Assembly (NCBI RefSeq): GCF_907165045.1
Contig: NZ_CAJRAU010000002.1
Location: forward strand, 806,001-870,000
Direction of reading: 5' to 3'
Source: Dyadobacter linearis
Lineage (GTDB): Bacteria; Bacteroidota; Bacteroidia; Cytophagales; Spirosomataceae
DNA: 64,000 bases
Positions 50,519-60,000 of this stretch are shown here, one piece after another. The position numbers were made by a program, and so were the translations under genes. The first letter of the stretch is position 1, and every line of letters starts with the position of its first letter. The notes beneath the pieces were generated by a model. That model saw only the letters and a list, made by a program, of their open reading frames with translations, was not told the origin of the DNA and did not search any database.

Positions 50519-52513
50519 ATGAAAGTTCAGGAAACCAATCCCACTCACCACGATACCGACCACTGCTGCTCTGGCCACGACGACCACAAGCAGAAGGCAG
50601 CAAACAATCATAACCACGACCATGATCACGATCACGACCATGATCACGGGGATAGTGGTGAAGCAAGCATTTTGAAAACCCGGTGGATGCTCTGGCTGAG
50701 CCTGCTGATCCTGCTGACCACACTTGCAATTACGTTTATTTTCAAGATGGAAATAGACCGGACAGTCGAGATCGCTCTGATGCTCGCGGCCTATTTATTA
50801 GCCGGTAACAAAACGATTGCAATCGCCTTTCGTCGGATAGCACGCGGTGATTTTTTCAATGAATTTACATTAATGACGATTGCAACACTGGGCGCATTCT
50901 ATATCGGCGAATTCAGCGAGGGCGTTGCGGTCATGATATTTTATGAAATTGGCGAATTGTTCCAGGATATCGCGGTAAGCAGATCCAAAAACTCGATCAA
51001 AGCATTGCTCGATATTCGCCCAGACACGGTTACCGTAATCCGCGATCATCAGAACAGCCTCGTAAGTCCTCATAATGTGGCGATTGGCGAAATAATTTTG
51101 GTAAAAGCGGGTGAAAAAGTTGCGCTCGACGGAAAGCTCAGTTCAGAATCGGGCACATTCAATACAGCCGCGTTAACCGGCGAGCCGCGGCCGGATGTGA
51201 TCTCAAAAGGCAACACGGTACTGGCAGGGATGATCAATACCGAGCAAGCTGTGGAGGTTACAGTGACTACTTTGTTTAAAGATTCAAAACTGTCCCGCAT
51301 CCTGGAAATGGTACAGGAAGCCACTGCCAGAAAAGCACCGACACAATTACTTATCAGCAGGTTGGCAAAAATATATACGCCGATCGTTTTCTTGCTATCC
51401 GTACTGATCATTCTACTGCCCTACTTTTTTGTAAACAATTACGATTTCGATCAGTGGCTTTACCGGGGTATGGTTTTCCTTGTTATCGCTTGTCCCTGTG
51501 CGCTTACAATCTCCATTCCGCTGGGTTATTTCGGTGGAATTGGCCTGGCTTCGCGAAATGGTATTTTGGTGAAAGGCGCTAATTTTCTGGATGTTATCAC
51601 AAAAATCGATACGGTCGTTTCTGACAAAACGGGTACACTTACCAAAGGAGTTTTTGCAGTTCAGCACGTGGAAACAACGCTTGATAAACAGGAATTTATT
51701 CAGCTGGCGGCTTCTCTCGAAAACTATTCCACCCACCCGGTCGCCAAAGCTGTTGTCAGTTATGCAAATGCTGCGGAGCTTCAAAAACCGCTGGAAGTCA
51801 GGGAAATAGCCGGACATGGATTGGCCGGGATCGTAGGTACGAAAAAGGTTTTGGCAGGAAATTTAAAACTACTTGATAAATACCTGATCCAATATCCCGC
51901 AAACCTTACGGATATCCCTGAAACGATCGTCGCAGTCGCTGTTGACGGCGCTTATGCAGGCCATTTCCTGATTGCCGATCAAATTAAAGATGACGCCGCA
52001 CAAGCTGTGGCTGACCTGAAATCGCTTGGTATCGAGACGATAATGCTTTCAGGAGACAAAACCGCGGTGGTGTCGCACATTGCCCAAACACTCCAAATCG
52101 CACAAAGTTATGGCGACTTACTCCCCGAAGACAAGGTCGCGATCGTGCAAAAACTGAAAGACCAGGGCAAGCGAATTGCCTTTGTTGGCGACGGTGTAAA
52201 CGACGCGCCTGTGATTGCACTGGCGGATGCAGGTATCGCAATGGGCGCACTCGGCTCCGATGCGGCTATTGAAACAGCCGATATCGTGATCCAGAATGAC
52301 CAACCGTCGAAAATCGTATCTGCGATCCGCGCCGGCAAAGTAACCAAAAGCGTCGTTTACCAGAATATTTCGCTGGCAATGGGTGTAAAAGTGGCAGTAA
52401 TGCTACTAGGCGCCGGCGGAATCGCCACACTCTGGGAAGCGGTTTTCGCCGACGTCGGTGTCGCTTTGCTCGCGATCCTCAATGCATTCAGGATCCAGGG
52501 CAAAAAAATCTAA
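50519..52513 (+). CDS. Zinc/cadmium-type P1B ATPase with His-rich N-terminal tail
   Basis: 664 residues from ATG 50519; the upstream TTG lies inside the promoter box. The N-terminus (residues 1-45) holds HHDTDHCCSGHDDHK and a His-Asp tract (HDHDHDHDHDHG), a likely zinc-binding region instead of an HMA domain. P-type ATPase features are visible: IACPCALTISIPLG (CPC metal site), VVSDKTGTLTKG (phosphorylated Asp), STHPVAKAVVSYA, GDGVNDAPVIALADAGIAMG. Eight TM helices are expected. His-rich tails and CPC with an SIPLGYFGG start fit Zn2+/Cd2+/Co2+ export. It stands alone with no metalloregulator beside it. Confidence 0.93.
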   Translation: MKVQETNPTHHDTDHCCSGHDDHKQKAANNHNHDHDHDHDHDHGDSGEASILKTRWMLWLSLLILLTTLAITFIFKMEIDRTVEIALMLAAYLLAGNKTIAIAFRRIARGDFFNEFTLMTIATLGAFYIGEFSEGVAVMIFYEIGELFQDIAVSRSKNSIKALLDIRPDTVTVIRDHQNSLVSPHNVAIGEIILVKAGEKVALDGKLSSESGTFNTAALTGEPRPDVISKGNTVLAGMINTEQAVEVTVTTLFKDSKLSRILEMVQEATARKAPTQLLISRLAKIYTPIVFLLSVLIILLPYFFVNNYDFDQWLYRGMVFLVIACPCALTISIPLGYFGGIGLASRNGILVKGANFLDVITKIDTVVSDKTGTLTKGVFAVQHVETTLDKQEFIQLAASLENYSTHPVAKAVVSYANAAELQKPLEVREIAGHGLAGIVGTKKVLAGNLKLLDKYLIQYPANLTDIPETIVAVAVDGAYAGHFLIADQIKDDAAQAVADLKSLGIETIMLSGDKTAVVSHIAQTLQIAQSYGDLLPEDKVAIVQKLKDQGKRIAFVGDGVNDAPVIALADAGIAMGALGSDAAIETADIVIQNDQPSKIVSAIRAGKVTKSVVYQNISLAMGVKVAVMLLGAGGIATLWEAVFADVGVALLAILNAFRIQGKKI

Positions 52514-52535
52514 AACCCAAACTACCTCTCACCTG

Positions 52536-52814
52536 CTAAACAATTGGTACTGAGCGGATACCTGCCACCTTTTCGAGCGCAATAGTAACCCGCTCGATCC
52601 GGTCCACATTTCCGCGACTGCTGTCTGATACAGCTTGCGCAACGGAAGTAAGGTAATCCCCGCCTAGCTTGGTGTTAAAAAACGGATCCCGGGCAGCGAG
52701 GACACCCCGCCAGTTCTTCCCGACAATGTTTCTGGATCTTACGAACCTCACCAAAAGACGCTCTTTGATGGACAATCCACCCTGTTCGGAAACTCGTGCT
52801 TGCAGCTCCTCCAT
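52536..52814 (-). CDS. Hypothetical protein divergent from an Xre regulator
   Basis: 92 residues, likely cytoplasmic, with no signal peptide or TM. The N-terminus MEELQARVSEQGGLSIKERL is helical and a middle segment (GKNWRGVLAARDPFFNTKLG) is Arg/Gly-rich. No family is recognised. Its promoter (-7 box and -33 TTG at ideal spacing) overlaps a palindrome, and it is divergent from the Xre gene, so it is a plausible target of that regulator. An addiction or phage-like pair is possible but unsupported. Confidence 0.68.
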   Translation of the reverse strand: MEELQARVSEQGGLSIKERLLVRFVRSRNIVGKNWRGVLAARDPFFNTKLGGDYLTSVAQAVSDSSRGNVDRIERVTIALEKVAGIRSVPIV

Positions 52815-52838
52815 TTGATGTAATGTTGTGTGTGTTAA

Positions 52839-52904
52839 TTTTGTATTTTGCGTAATACGATAATTGCTATATACAAAAGTATAACATTATCGATACAAAG
52901 TCAA
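52839..52904 (-). promoter_or_regulatory. Promoter of the 92-residue gene with overlapping palindrome
   Basis: On the minus strand TTG (plus 52902-52904), a 20-nt spacer and TACTTTTG (plus 52874-52881) form a full Bacteroidota promoter. TATAC-AAAA-GTATA (52870-52883) is a palindrome covering the -7 box, and TTTTGTAT (52839-52846) mirrors ATACAAAA (52871-52878). These are candidate operators for the divergent Xre protein. Confidence 0.6.
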
Positions 52905-52930
52905 GAAATCATATAAGTTTAGCGAAAATA

Positions 52931-53314
52931 ATGTCGGTAACAGGCGATAGAATTAGGAAATACCGGGAATTGATGGGATGGAACCAGGACGAGTTGGCCG
53001 AAAAAATTGACAGACGCGGCAAGCAGACTATCTCGCACTGGGAAACTGGTAAGAGTGACCCGTCTTTAAAGGAAACCATCAAACTCGCAGAAGTTTTTAA
53101 CGCGACCGTCGCCCAGCTTGTGGGTGAAGCACCGATGTTTGAAGAGCCGAGGGAGAACTATGTGATGGTCAAAAAAGATGATCTCATCGAACTGCAAAGA
53201 AAGGCGCTTGAAATGGAAGAAGAGCGGATCAAAGATCTGAAAGAGCAGCTCGACAAAGCGCTCGGGCAGGCTGAATCCGGCGAATCAACCGACCCTGGCT
53301 TCCCTGAGGAATAA
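52931..53314 (+). CDS. Xre-family HTH transcriptional regulator
   Basis: 127 residues. HTH_3 domain at about 5-60 (IRKYRELMGWNQDELAEKID, TISHWETGKSDPSLKETIKL), then a short linker and a C-terminal coiled coil (LIELQRKALEMEEERIKDLK) likely used for dimerisation. It probably represses its own and the divergent 92-residue gene's promoter by binding the palindrome between them. Its 3' end overlaps the convergent MFS gene by 30 bp. The effector is unknown. Confidence 0.88.
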   Translation: MSVTGDRIRKYRELMGWNQDELAEKIDRRGKQTISHWETGKSDPSLKETIKLAEVFNATVAQLVGEAPMFEEPRENYVMVKKDDLIELQRKALEMEEERIKDLKEQLDKALGQAESGESTDPGFPEE

Positions 53315-54499
53315 AACCCGGAAACCGAAAGCGCAACACACACTAACGACTATCAGCCCCGCCCACAGCGGCTGATAGCCCCATTGCGCGGCCACAATAC
53401 CGCCGGTTGCAGGACCTACGATTTGCGCAACCGCCTGAGCCACAGAGTAAGCAGCAGAATACTTGCCCCGGTTGCTATCCATTGCCCTATTCATTACAAA
53501 AGTAGTTATGTAGGGAATTGCGAGCATTTCACCGATTGTGAAAAGCAGTACTGCAAAGCCGGCAAGTACAATTGGCAAAACAAACGGGACTACAAGCGCA
53601 AGGAAAGAAAGGGCACTGAAAACCACGCCCGCTACGATATATACGGAATCAGGCCACCGGTCCCGCAAATTCTGAATGAGCACCATTTCAAATAGTGCGA
53701 TGATCAACCCATTCATTCCCAGCAGCATACCGATAGTTGCCTCGCCAATATGCATTTCCTCTTTCCAATATACAGGGACCAGCCTGAACAGGATTGAGAA
53801 GCAGACCATATAAAGTGTGACCATTGTCAAAAACCTCAGAAAAAATCCGTCTTTCCATGGCGATTTTCCCATGTATTCGTCAACCTCATCCTTCTGTCGT
53901 TCCCGGTTGACCTTCGCTTTGGGTAAAAGAATGACTATCAGTATCCCGGCTATCATATATACAGCACCGTCAACCCAAAACAGGAGATGATAATTGATCG
54001 CGGCCAGTATTCCTCCAACCGACGTTCCGAAACCAAATCCAACGTTAGTCGCGAGCCGGTTCAAAGCATATGAACGCGTAAGGTTTGCAGTCGTCGAATA
54101 GGCTGCAATGGCTGTACTATTTGCCGGTTTAAATGCTTCTACAAAAAAACTTAATACGATTACGAGTCCGCAAAGAGCTGTAAAGTCGGTCACTAAACTG
54201 AACAGAATAAAAAATACGCCGCTCATAATGAGGCTGATAACCTGCACCTGACGGAATCCCCATTTATCCGTGAAATATCCACCCGCCATTGCGCCCACCA
54301 CCGACCCAACTCCAAATAGTGTGATGATCAATCCAGCATCGGCGACACTTCGGTGAAGATTTTGAGTAACATACATACTCATAAAAGGTACGGCCATATA
54401 ACCGCAGCGGTTCACGAGAATCACAATGCTGAGTAGCCAGGTTTCCCTGCTCAGCCCGGTGAATGCAATACGATAGCTCTGTAAAATCCCGTTGGGCAT
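53285..54499 (-). CDS. MFS transporter (multidrug-exporter-like)
   Basis: 404 residues with twelve predicted TM helices. Motif A is present in the first loop as GGYFTDKWGFRQVQVIS. The N-terminal part (SRETWLLSIVILVNRCGYMA, SMYVTQNLHRSVADAGLIIT) resembles MdtH-like drug exporters. Substrate is unknown. Its 3' end overlaps the Xre gene tail to tail. It starts 25 bp after the MocR gene and could be cotranscribed with it, on the minus strand. Confidence 0.88.
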   Translation of the reverse strand: MPNGILQSYRIAFTGLSRETWLLSIVILVNRCGYMAVPFMSMYVTQNLHRSVADAGLIITLFGVGSVVGAMAGGYFTDKWGFRQVQVISLIMSGVFFILFSLVTDFTALCGLVIVLSFFVEAFKPANSTAIAAYSTTANLTRSYALNRLATNVGFGFGTSVGGILAAINYHLLFWVDGAVYMIAGILIVILLPKAKVNRERQKDEVDEYMGKSPWKDGFFLRFLTMVTLYMVCFSILFRLVPVYWKEEMHIGEATIGMLLGMNGLIIALFEMVLIQNLRDRWPDSVYIVAGVVFSALSFLALVVPFVLPIVLAGFAVLLFTIGEMLAIPYITTFVMNRAMDSNRGKYSAAYSVAQAVAQIVGPATGGIVAAQWGYQPLWAGLIVVSVCCAFGFRVLFLREARVG

Positions 54500-54524
54500 T
54501 TGTCATGAATTAAGGCTGCAAATC

Positions 54525-55985
54525 TCACAACAATTTCTTGATGATCGCAACACTTTCTTCCAGTTCATTCAAATCCGATGAAGCAAATCCAAGTCTGATC
54601 GCATTATTCCGCATTTCTATCTCACTGGTCGCACCAGAAAAGTACAGATCTTCCCGCAGCGCTCGCGAGGCGAGGTGCGTCAGATTAATAGTTGTGTCAA
54701 ATCGAGTCCACACTGCCATACCTCCATCCGGCACTTCAAAATTGACCGAATCTCCAAGCTGAGATTTTAAAAGGTCGCAAAAGTGATCACGTCGCTGCTT
54801 GTAAACCCGCATTGACTTTCGCAGATGCCGCTGAATGACACCGGTTTGCAGTAACTCGGCAATTGCATTTTCGAGCATCTGGTCCCCCTGCCGGTCGATG
54901 ATCCGGCGCAAAAGTGCCAGTTCGGTAATCACATCTTCCGGCCCCACCAGGTACCCGACTCGGAAAGCTGGCGATATCGTTTTGGTAAAAGAACCGCAAT
55001 ACAGCACCATCTGATGCGAATCCGCCCCCGCCAGCGGGAGCAGCGGCTTGCTGAGGTAGTGAAAATCATAGTCATAATCGTCTTCGAAAACAGCGAATTT
55101 ATATTTGGCCGCCAGCTGCAACAAGGCAATACGCCTGTCGGCACGAAGTGCAACTGTGGTTGGATAATGATGGTGTGAAGTCACATAAACCATTCTTACC
55201 GGCTTTTGCTCGCACAATCTTTCTAATGCTGACACATCCATTCCATATTCATCGACCGGGATTTCTGTCACAGTTGCACCTGCATGCACAAAATTCATTG
55301 TTGCGCTAAACCACCCCGGTGAATCGACCGCAACATGATCGCCGGGTTTAATAAGTAGTGTACTTACCAAATGCACTCCCATAATTACACCCCTCGTAAT
55401 CAAGATGTTATCCGTAGTAGTCGTCAATCCGCGGGTCTCATTCAAATGGGAGGAAAGCTCCTGGCGCAGCCAGGCAGAACCCTTCGTTTCACCATATCCC
55501 AACCGTGAATATGCATTGCCCTGCAACAATTGGCTTCGGTAAGCCCTCGCCAGCTCGGCTCTCGGCGCGAGCCTGGGATCAGGAAATCCATCGTCGAGAT
55601 GAAGTCGGTTGACTGGTTTTAAAACAGGTCGATTTAAATGGGAAAGCTTTTCGAATGTAAATCCGGCTTCTTTTTGGGATTTTGGTAAAACTGTTGAACG
55701 CGTTCCGCCAGACGCAGGCTGCATAGTAGGTAAATGCTTTGTAACAAATGTACCACGGCCGGTGTGACTTTCGAGCCAGCCTTGCGCCAGGAGCTCATCA
55801 TAAGCCTGCACAACTGTCCGACGATGCACTTTCAAATTTGCTGCAAGCTCCCTGGTGCTGAGCAGCTTATGTCCCGGCTGTAACGTACCTGCCCTCACCA
55901 ATGCAACCAACTGATTCGCAATTTGCAAATAGACCGCTCCTTTTCCGGATTTCTCAATGGTGATCAGGGAAGATAAAACACGCAT
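54525..55985 (-). CDS. MocR-family GntR/aminotransferase-like regulator
   Basis: 486 residues. The N-terminal GntR winged helix (about 10-85: GHKLLSTRELAANLKVHRRT, WLESHTGRGTFVTK) is joined by a linker to an aminotransferase-fold domain (about 130-486). The PLP lysine is in YCGSFTKTISPAFRVGYLVG, and FAVFEDDYDYDFHY holds the pyridine-binding Asp. MocR proteins use PLP or an aldimine to switch DNA binding. It is divergent from a PNPOx-family gene, with an inverted repeat in the gap that begins at its own start codon, matching the usual MocR control of a neighbouring vitamin B6-related or flavoenzyme gene. Confidence 0.92.
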   Translation of the reverse strand: MRVLSSLITIEKSGKGAVYLQIANQLVALVRAGTLQPGHKLLSTRELAANLKVHRRTVVQAYDELLAQGWLESHTGRGTFVTKHLPTMQPASGGTRSTVLPKSQKEAGFTFEKLSHLNRPVLKPVNRLHLDDGFPDPRLAPRAELARAYRSQLLQGNAYSRLGYGETKGSAWLRQELSSHLNETRGLTTTTDNILITRGVIMGVHLVSTLLIKPGDHVAVDSPGWFSATMNFVHAGATVTEIPVDEYGMDVSALERLCEQKPVRMVYVTSHHHYPTTVALRADRRIALLQLAAKYKFAVFEDDYDYDFHYLSKPLLPLAGADSHQMVLYCGSFTKTISPAFRVGYLVGPEDVITELALLRRIIDRQGDQMLENAIAELLQTGVIQRHLRKSMRVYKQRRDHFCDLLKSQLGDSVNFEVPDGGMAVWTRFDTTINLTHLASRALREDLYFSGATSEIEMRNNAIRLGFASSDLNELEESVAIIKKLL

Positions 55986-56034
55986 AATTGGACTATCATA
56001 AGTTTATAAATCGGATCATTTATATCGTCCAATT
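55986..56034. promoter_or_regulatory. Inverted repeat between mocR and the PNPOx-family gene
   Basis: AATTGGAC (55986-55993) and GTCCAATT (56027-56034) are perfect complements 33 bp apart. With the next bases they match at 10 of 11 positions (AATTGGAC-n-AT). The left arm abuts the MocR start codon. Candidate MocR operator. Confidence 0.65.
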
Positions 56035-56063
56035 AGGTGAGATTTTTGGAGAAAAAAAATGTC

Positions 56064-56693
56064 ATGAAAAATATACCTCCCCATCTTATTCCGAGCCGGC
56101 TTCCTAAAAGAGCGCATTACGATTACGAAACGATCTACTCCATTTTGGACGAAGCGCTTTTTTGCACAATCAGCTTTGTCGTGGACGATCGTCCATTCGC
56201 AATTCCCACGGCTTTTGTGCGGTACGAGGACAAAATTTACATTCACGGATCCGTCGGAAGCCATTTCATCCGGGAAATCGAAAAAGGTATTCCGGTATGT
56301 ATTTCCGTCATGTTGACCGACGCTTTGGTCGTCGCTAAATCTGCATTTAGTCACTCAGTGAATTACAGGTCCGTCACGATATTTTCGAATGCTGAAAAGA
56401 TCGAAGACTTTGAAACGAAGGCTGCTGCTTTTGAGTGGCTTACAAACAAAATTGTCCCGAATCGCTGGTCATATTTGCGACCAATGAAGAAAAACGAAGT
56501 ATTAAAGACAACCGCGCTTGCATTTTCTATTGAAGAGGCTTCGGCAAAGGTCAGAAGCGGAATGCCAAAAGATGAAGAAGAAGATCTGGAACTTCCCATC
56601 TGGTCGGGGTTGATACCGATTCCTGTGCAGCGGCTACAAGCAATTCCTGATGATACAAGTAAAGACATTCAACTTCCTGCACATCTACAATAG
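56064..56693 (+). CDS. Pyridoxamine 5'-phosphate oxidase-family (flavin-binding) protein
   Basis: 209 residues from the ATG at 56064, preceded by GGAG 14 nt upstream; an upstream in-frame GTG is less likely. A split-barrel FMN-binding fold is indicated by FCTISFVVDDRPFAIPTAFV, IYIHGSVGSHFIREIEKGIP and SVNYRSVTIFSNAEKI. This subgroup (Pyridox_ox_2) binds flavin but is generally not proven to be PNP oxidase. The divergent MocR regulator and shared inverted repeat suggest PLP-linked control. The enzyme's reaction is unknown. Confidence 0.86.
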   Translation: MKNIPPHLIPSRLPKRAHYDYETIYSILDEALFCTISFVVDDRPFAIPTAFVRYEDKIYIHGSVGSHFIREIEKGIPVCISVMLTDALVVAKSAFSHSVNYRSVTIFSNAEKIEDFETKAAAFEWLTNKIVPNRWSYLRPMKKNEVLKTTALAFSIEEASAKVRSGMPKDEEEDLELPIWSGLIPIPVQRLQAIPDDTSKDIQLPAHLQ

Positions 56694-56741
56694 TGCATGC
56701 AACCTTCTGGGTGAACCTGACATCTATTCGACAAAAATGAG

Positions 56742-57005
56742 ATGCCGGATTTAAGTCAAATGTTGCACGCCATGACAGGAAAGGAAATTTTTGATCGTTA
56801 TCAACTGATTGCCTTGGCAAAAGGACTTGGTTCGCAGGAATTCCACTACGGTAACATATTGTACCAGGCGCTGCGGATAGAAGGAGAAGAAAGACTTTTT
56901 GAAATGCTGGAGCTGGCTGAGAATACCGGAAAACGAATCGCACTGTCCTATTCCGCGTCGCCGGACGACAATCAATACGAACCTGATACTGCGGTTTTAA
57001 TTTAA
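56742..57005 (+). CDS. Small hypothetical protein
   Basis: 87 residues, no signal peptide or TM. The frame is helical in its first two thirds (MPDLSQMLHAMTGKEIFDRY, YGNILYQALRIEGEERLFEM) with an acidic, Asn/Asp-rich end. It lies 48 bp after the PNPOx-family gene and has the terminator that closes this transcript. No family is recognised. Other frames here are poor, so it is probably real. Confidence 0.65.
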   Translation: MPDLSQMLHAMTGKEIFDRYQLIALAKGLGSQEFHYGNILYQALRIEGEERLFEMLELAENTGKRIALSYSASPDDNQYEPDTAVLI

Positions 57006-57047
57006 ATGAAGAATGCTGCATTCCGTGTCGAATGCAGCATTCTTCAT
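57006..57047. terminator. Strong hairpin terminator shared by convergent genes
   Basis: Perfect 16-bp stem (57008-57023 with 57030-57045) around a 6-nt loop, extended to 18 bp by flanking A-T pairs, then TTTTT on the plus strand. It separates the small hypothetical gene and the FG-GAP gene. Confidence 0.92.
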
Positions 57048-57060
57048 TTTTCGAACCGCC

Positions 57061-60000
57061 TTATCTTTTCACCGCAATCCGGTGCGTACTCTGCGAGCCA
57101 TCGGTATATTTTAGGATCAGTATGTAAACACCCGGACTGAATCCGCTCACGTCAATTTCACTTTCTGCATTATTTGACTTGTATAGCGACCGTCCTAAGT
57201 TCGAAACAATTTGAACGTTCGCCACTTTACTCTTGTCAAGCTCGGTAATTAGCAGTCTATCTGACACGGGATTAGGATAAATTATAACCTTTACTCCCAA
57301 CCCTTCTACTGACGTTGCTTTTCTTGAAACGGTTTCCTGCATTCGCTCGTCAGGTACGGGCGCGGTACCGTTTCCAGTTAAGTAAGAAGGCAGGTAACGC
57401 CACGGACCATACGTCTGACCAGTAAGCGCCAATACAGGATCATATTTTACCCTGACCCGCACCTTCGTAGCCGGTCCTTGTTTCGGGATAACATTCTTCA
57501 ACTCCGTACCCATCAGTCCCAGATTCGCATAAATGTTCTGCGAGCCGGAGGATTGTGTGCTATTCGTAATTACATTATTCGCTCCCTTTGAAAACCCCTG
57601 CCCAGCCGCCTTCGTTTCCCAAACCAGCTTGCCTTTATTACTGCCTAGGAAGGATTTTGAATATAATCCAGCACCAAAGTTGTTTTGAGCGAATTGGGTT
57701 TGGTTGATTGGGGAAAGCAAATTACTGTTGTACAATTGTACTGTATTTTTTATATTGACACCCTTGTTCCCGTAAAATATAAAGGCTGAACCCTCATCGT
57801 TCTGACCGTGATCGTATATTTCGGCTCCAACAATAAGATCTCCGTAGCCGTCACCATTTAAATCCCCAGCAGCCGATACCGACGAACCAAGCTGCGCCGA
57901 TTCTTGATTACTTTCATAAATCTTCAAGGTATTGATATTGATTCCAAATTTTGAGCCGAGGTATACAGCGAAAGCTCCTTCCCTCTGTTGGCCTTTTTCC
58001 CAATAGAAAGCCCCTATAACCACATCACTATATCCGTCGCCGTTGATGTCTCCTGCACTTCCCACATCGTTGCCCATTTCTGCACCTTGAAGATCGCTTT
58101 CTAGAATAGAGGCAGGATTCTCCTCAATCCCAATCGGTGAGCCATGAAATATAAATGCAGCTCCCTCGGCAATCTGCCCATTTCTGTAACTGCTGCTCCC
58201 AATAATGATATCGTCAAAACCGTCTGCATTCACGTCTCCGGCACTTGATACTGAACATCCAAATTTTATATTCTGGCTAGTTTCTAATTTTTTTGAAAGA
58301 TTAAGTGCAATTCCGGATTTAGATCCATAGTAAATGAAGGTGGCACCCAGGCCATTTCCGTTATTATACCATGGACTCCCAATTAAGACATCGTCGAAAC
58401 CGTCACCATTTACGTCACCGGCATTCGAGACCGCCTTTCCTAGCCACGCATCTTCGACATTACTTTCCACGATGGTTTTAACAGAACTTTTAATTCCTGC
58501 CTGAGAACCCAAATAAATAAACGCCGCTCCTTCACCAACTTGGAGATCGCTGTAATTTTCAACACCAACTATAATATCTGAAAAGCCATCACCATTAATA
58601 TCACCTGCTTTCGACACCGAACCTCCCATCAGACCATTTACCTGGTTGCTCTCCAAAGTAAGTTTCGATGCTTGTTGTACGCCGACTAGTGATCCAAAAT
58701 AAATGAATGCGGCTCCTTCATGATCTTCTACATTGGAATAATAAATCGAACCTATTAAAATGTCGTCGAATCCATCGCCATTAACGTCTCCAGCGCTTGA
58801 AACAGAATACCCGAACAAGGCATCTTCGTTATCACCTTCCAACATCTGGGCTGGAGTATTTTTAATTCCTGCGGCAGATCCGTGGTAGATTAAAACAATA
58901 CCTTCATCCGTCTGCCCATTATCATAGGCAGCTGCTGCAACCATTAAATCGCTATAACCATCGCCATTGATATCACCCGCACCCGCGACAGCACTACCCA
59001 TATATGATTTAATCTGGTTAGACTCGAGGTTTGTCAATGGCCAATCAAGCAATTCACTAACCCCACCCAACCAAATAAACGCCCCACCTTCATCAGTTTG
59101 CCCATTATCGTAAGAACTCGCCCCAACTATCACATCACTATATCCATCCCCATTCACATCCCCTGCGCTGGCGACATTGCTGCCAAATTGCGCCCCAGCT
59201 TGATTACTTTCCAGCGTTGAAATTGCAGTTGCCGAAATGCCGGTTTGGCTGCCTGGATAAACAAACGCAGCCCCTTCGTTACTTTGACCATTATCGTAGT
59301 ACATCGCCCCGACGATCACATCGGCATATCCGTCGCCATTCACATCTCCAGCGCTAGCTACTGAATAGCCGAACTGGGCTTCTGCCTGGTTTGATTCAAG
59401 CGTCGTTGCAGCAACAATGTTGATACCCTGCGCGGAACCATAATGCACAAAAGCCGCCCCTTCATTGGTTTGGCCTTTGTCGTACATGTTCGCACCAATG
59501 ATGATGTCACTGTAACCGTCGCCATTCACATCGCCCGCAGTCGCTGCCGTGTGGCCCAGATATGCTGTTGCCTGGTTGCTTTCCAAAGTAGTAGCCGCAT
59601 TTGCAGGATTGATACCCAGCGCGGAGCCGTGATAGACGAAGACAGCACCTTCATCTGTCTGGCCTTTGTCGTAAAGTCTGGCACCAACCAGGATATCGCT
59701 GTAACCATCCCCGTTCACGTCGCCGGCACCAGAGGCGCAAAAGCCCATCATCGCTTCGGCCTGATTGGCTTCAATGATCATAGGGTTATTCGTATTTAGT
59801 CCTGCTGCTGAACCGTGATAAAGGAAAACGACCCCTTCATTGGTCTGCCCTTTGTCATAAGCCCGCGCACAGACCAGCACATCGCTGTAACCGTCCCCGT
59901 TCACATCACCGGCCAAGCCGACGGTATTGCCCATATTGGCCTCAGCCTGATTACTTTCCAATACCAGCGACGCAACTTTGCTGATTCCCTGCGCAGACCC

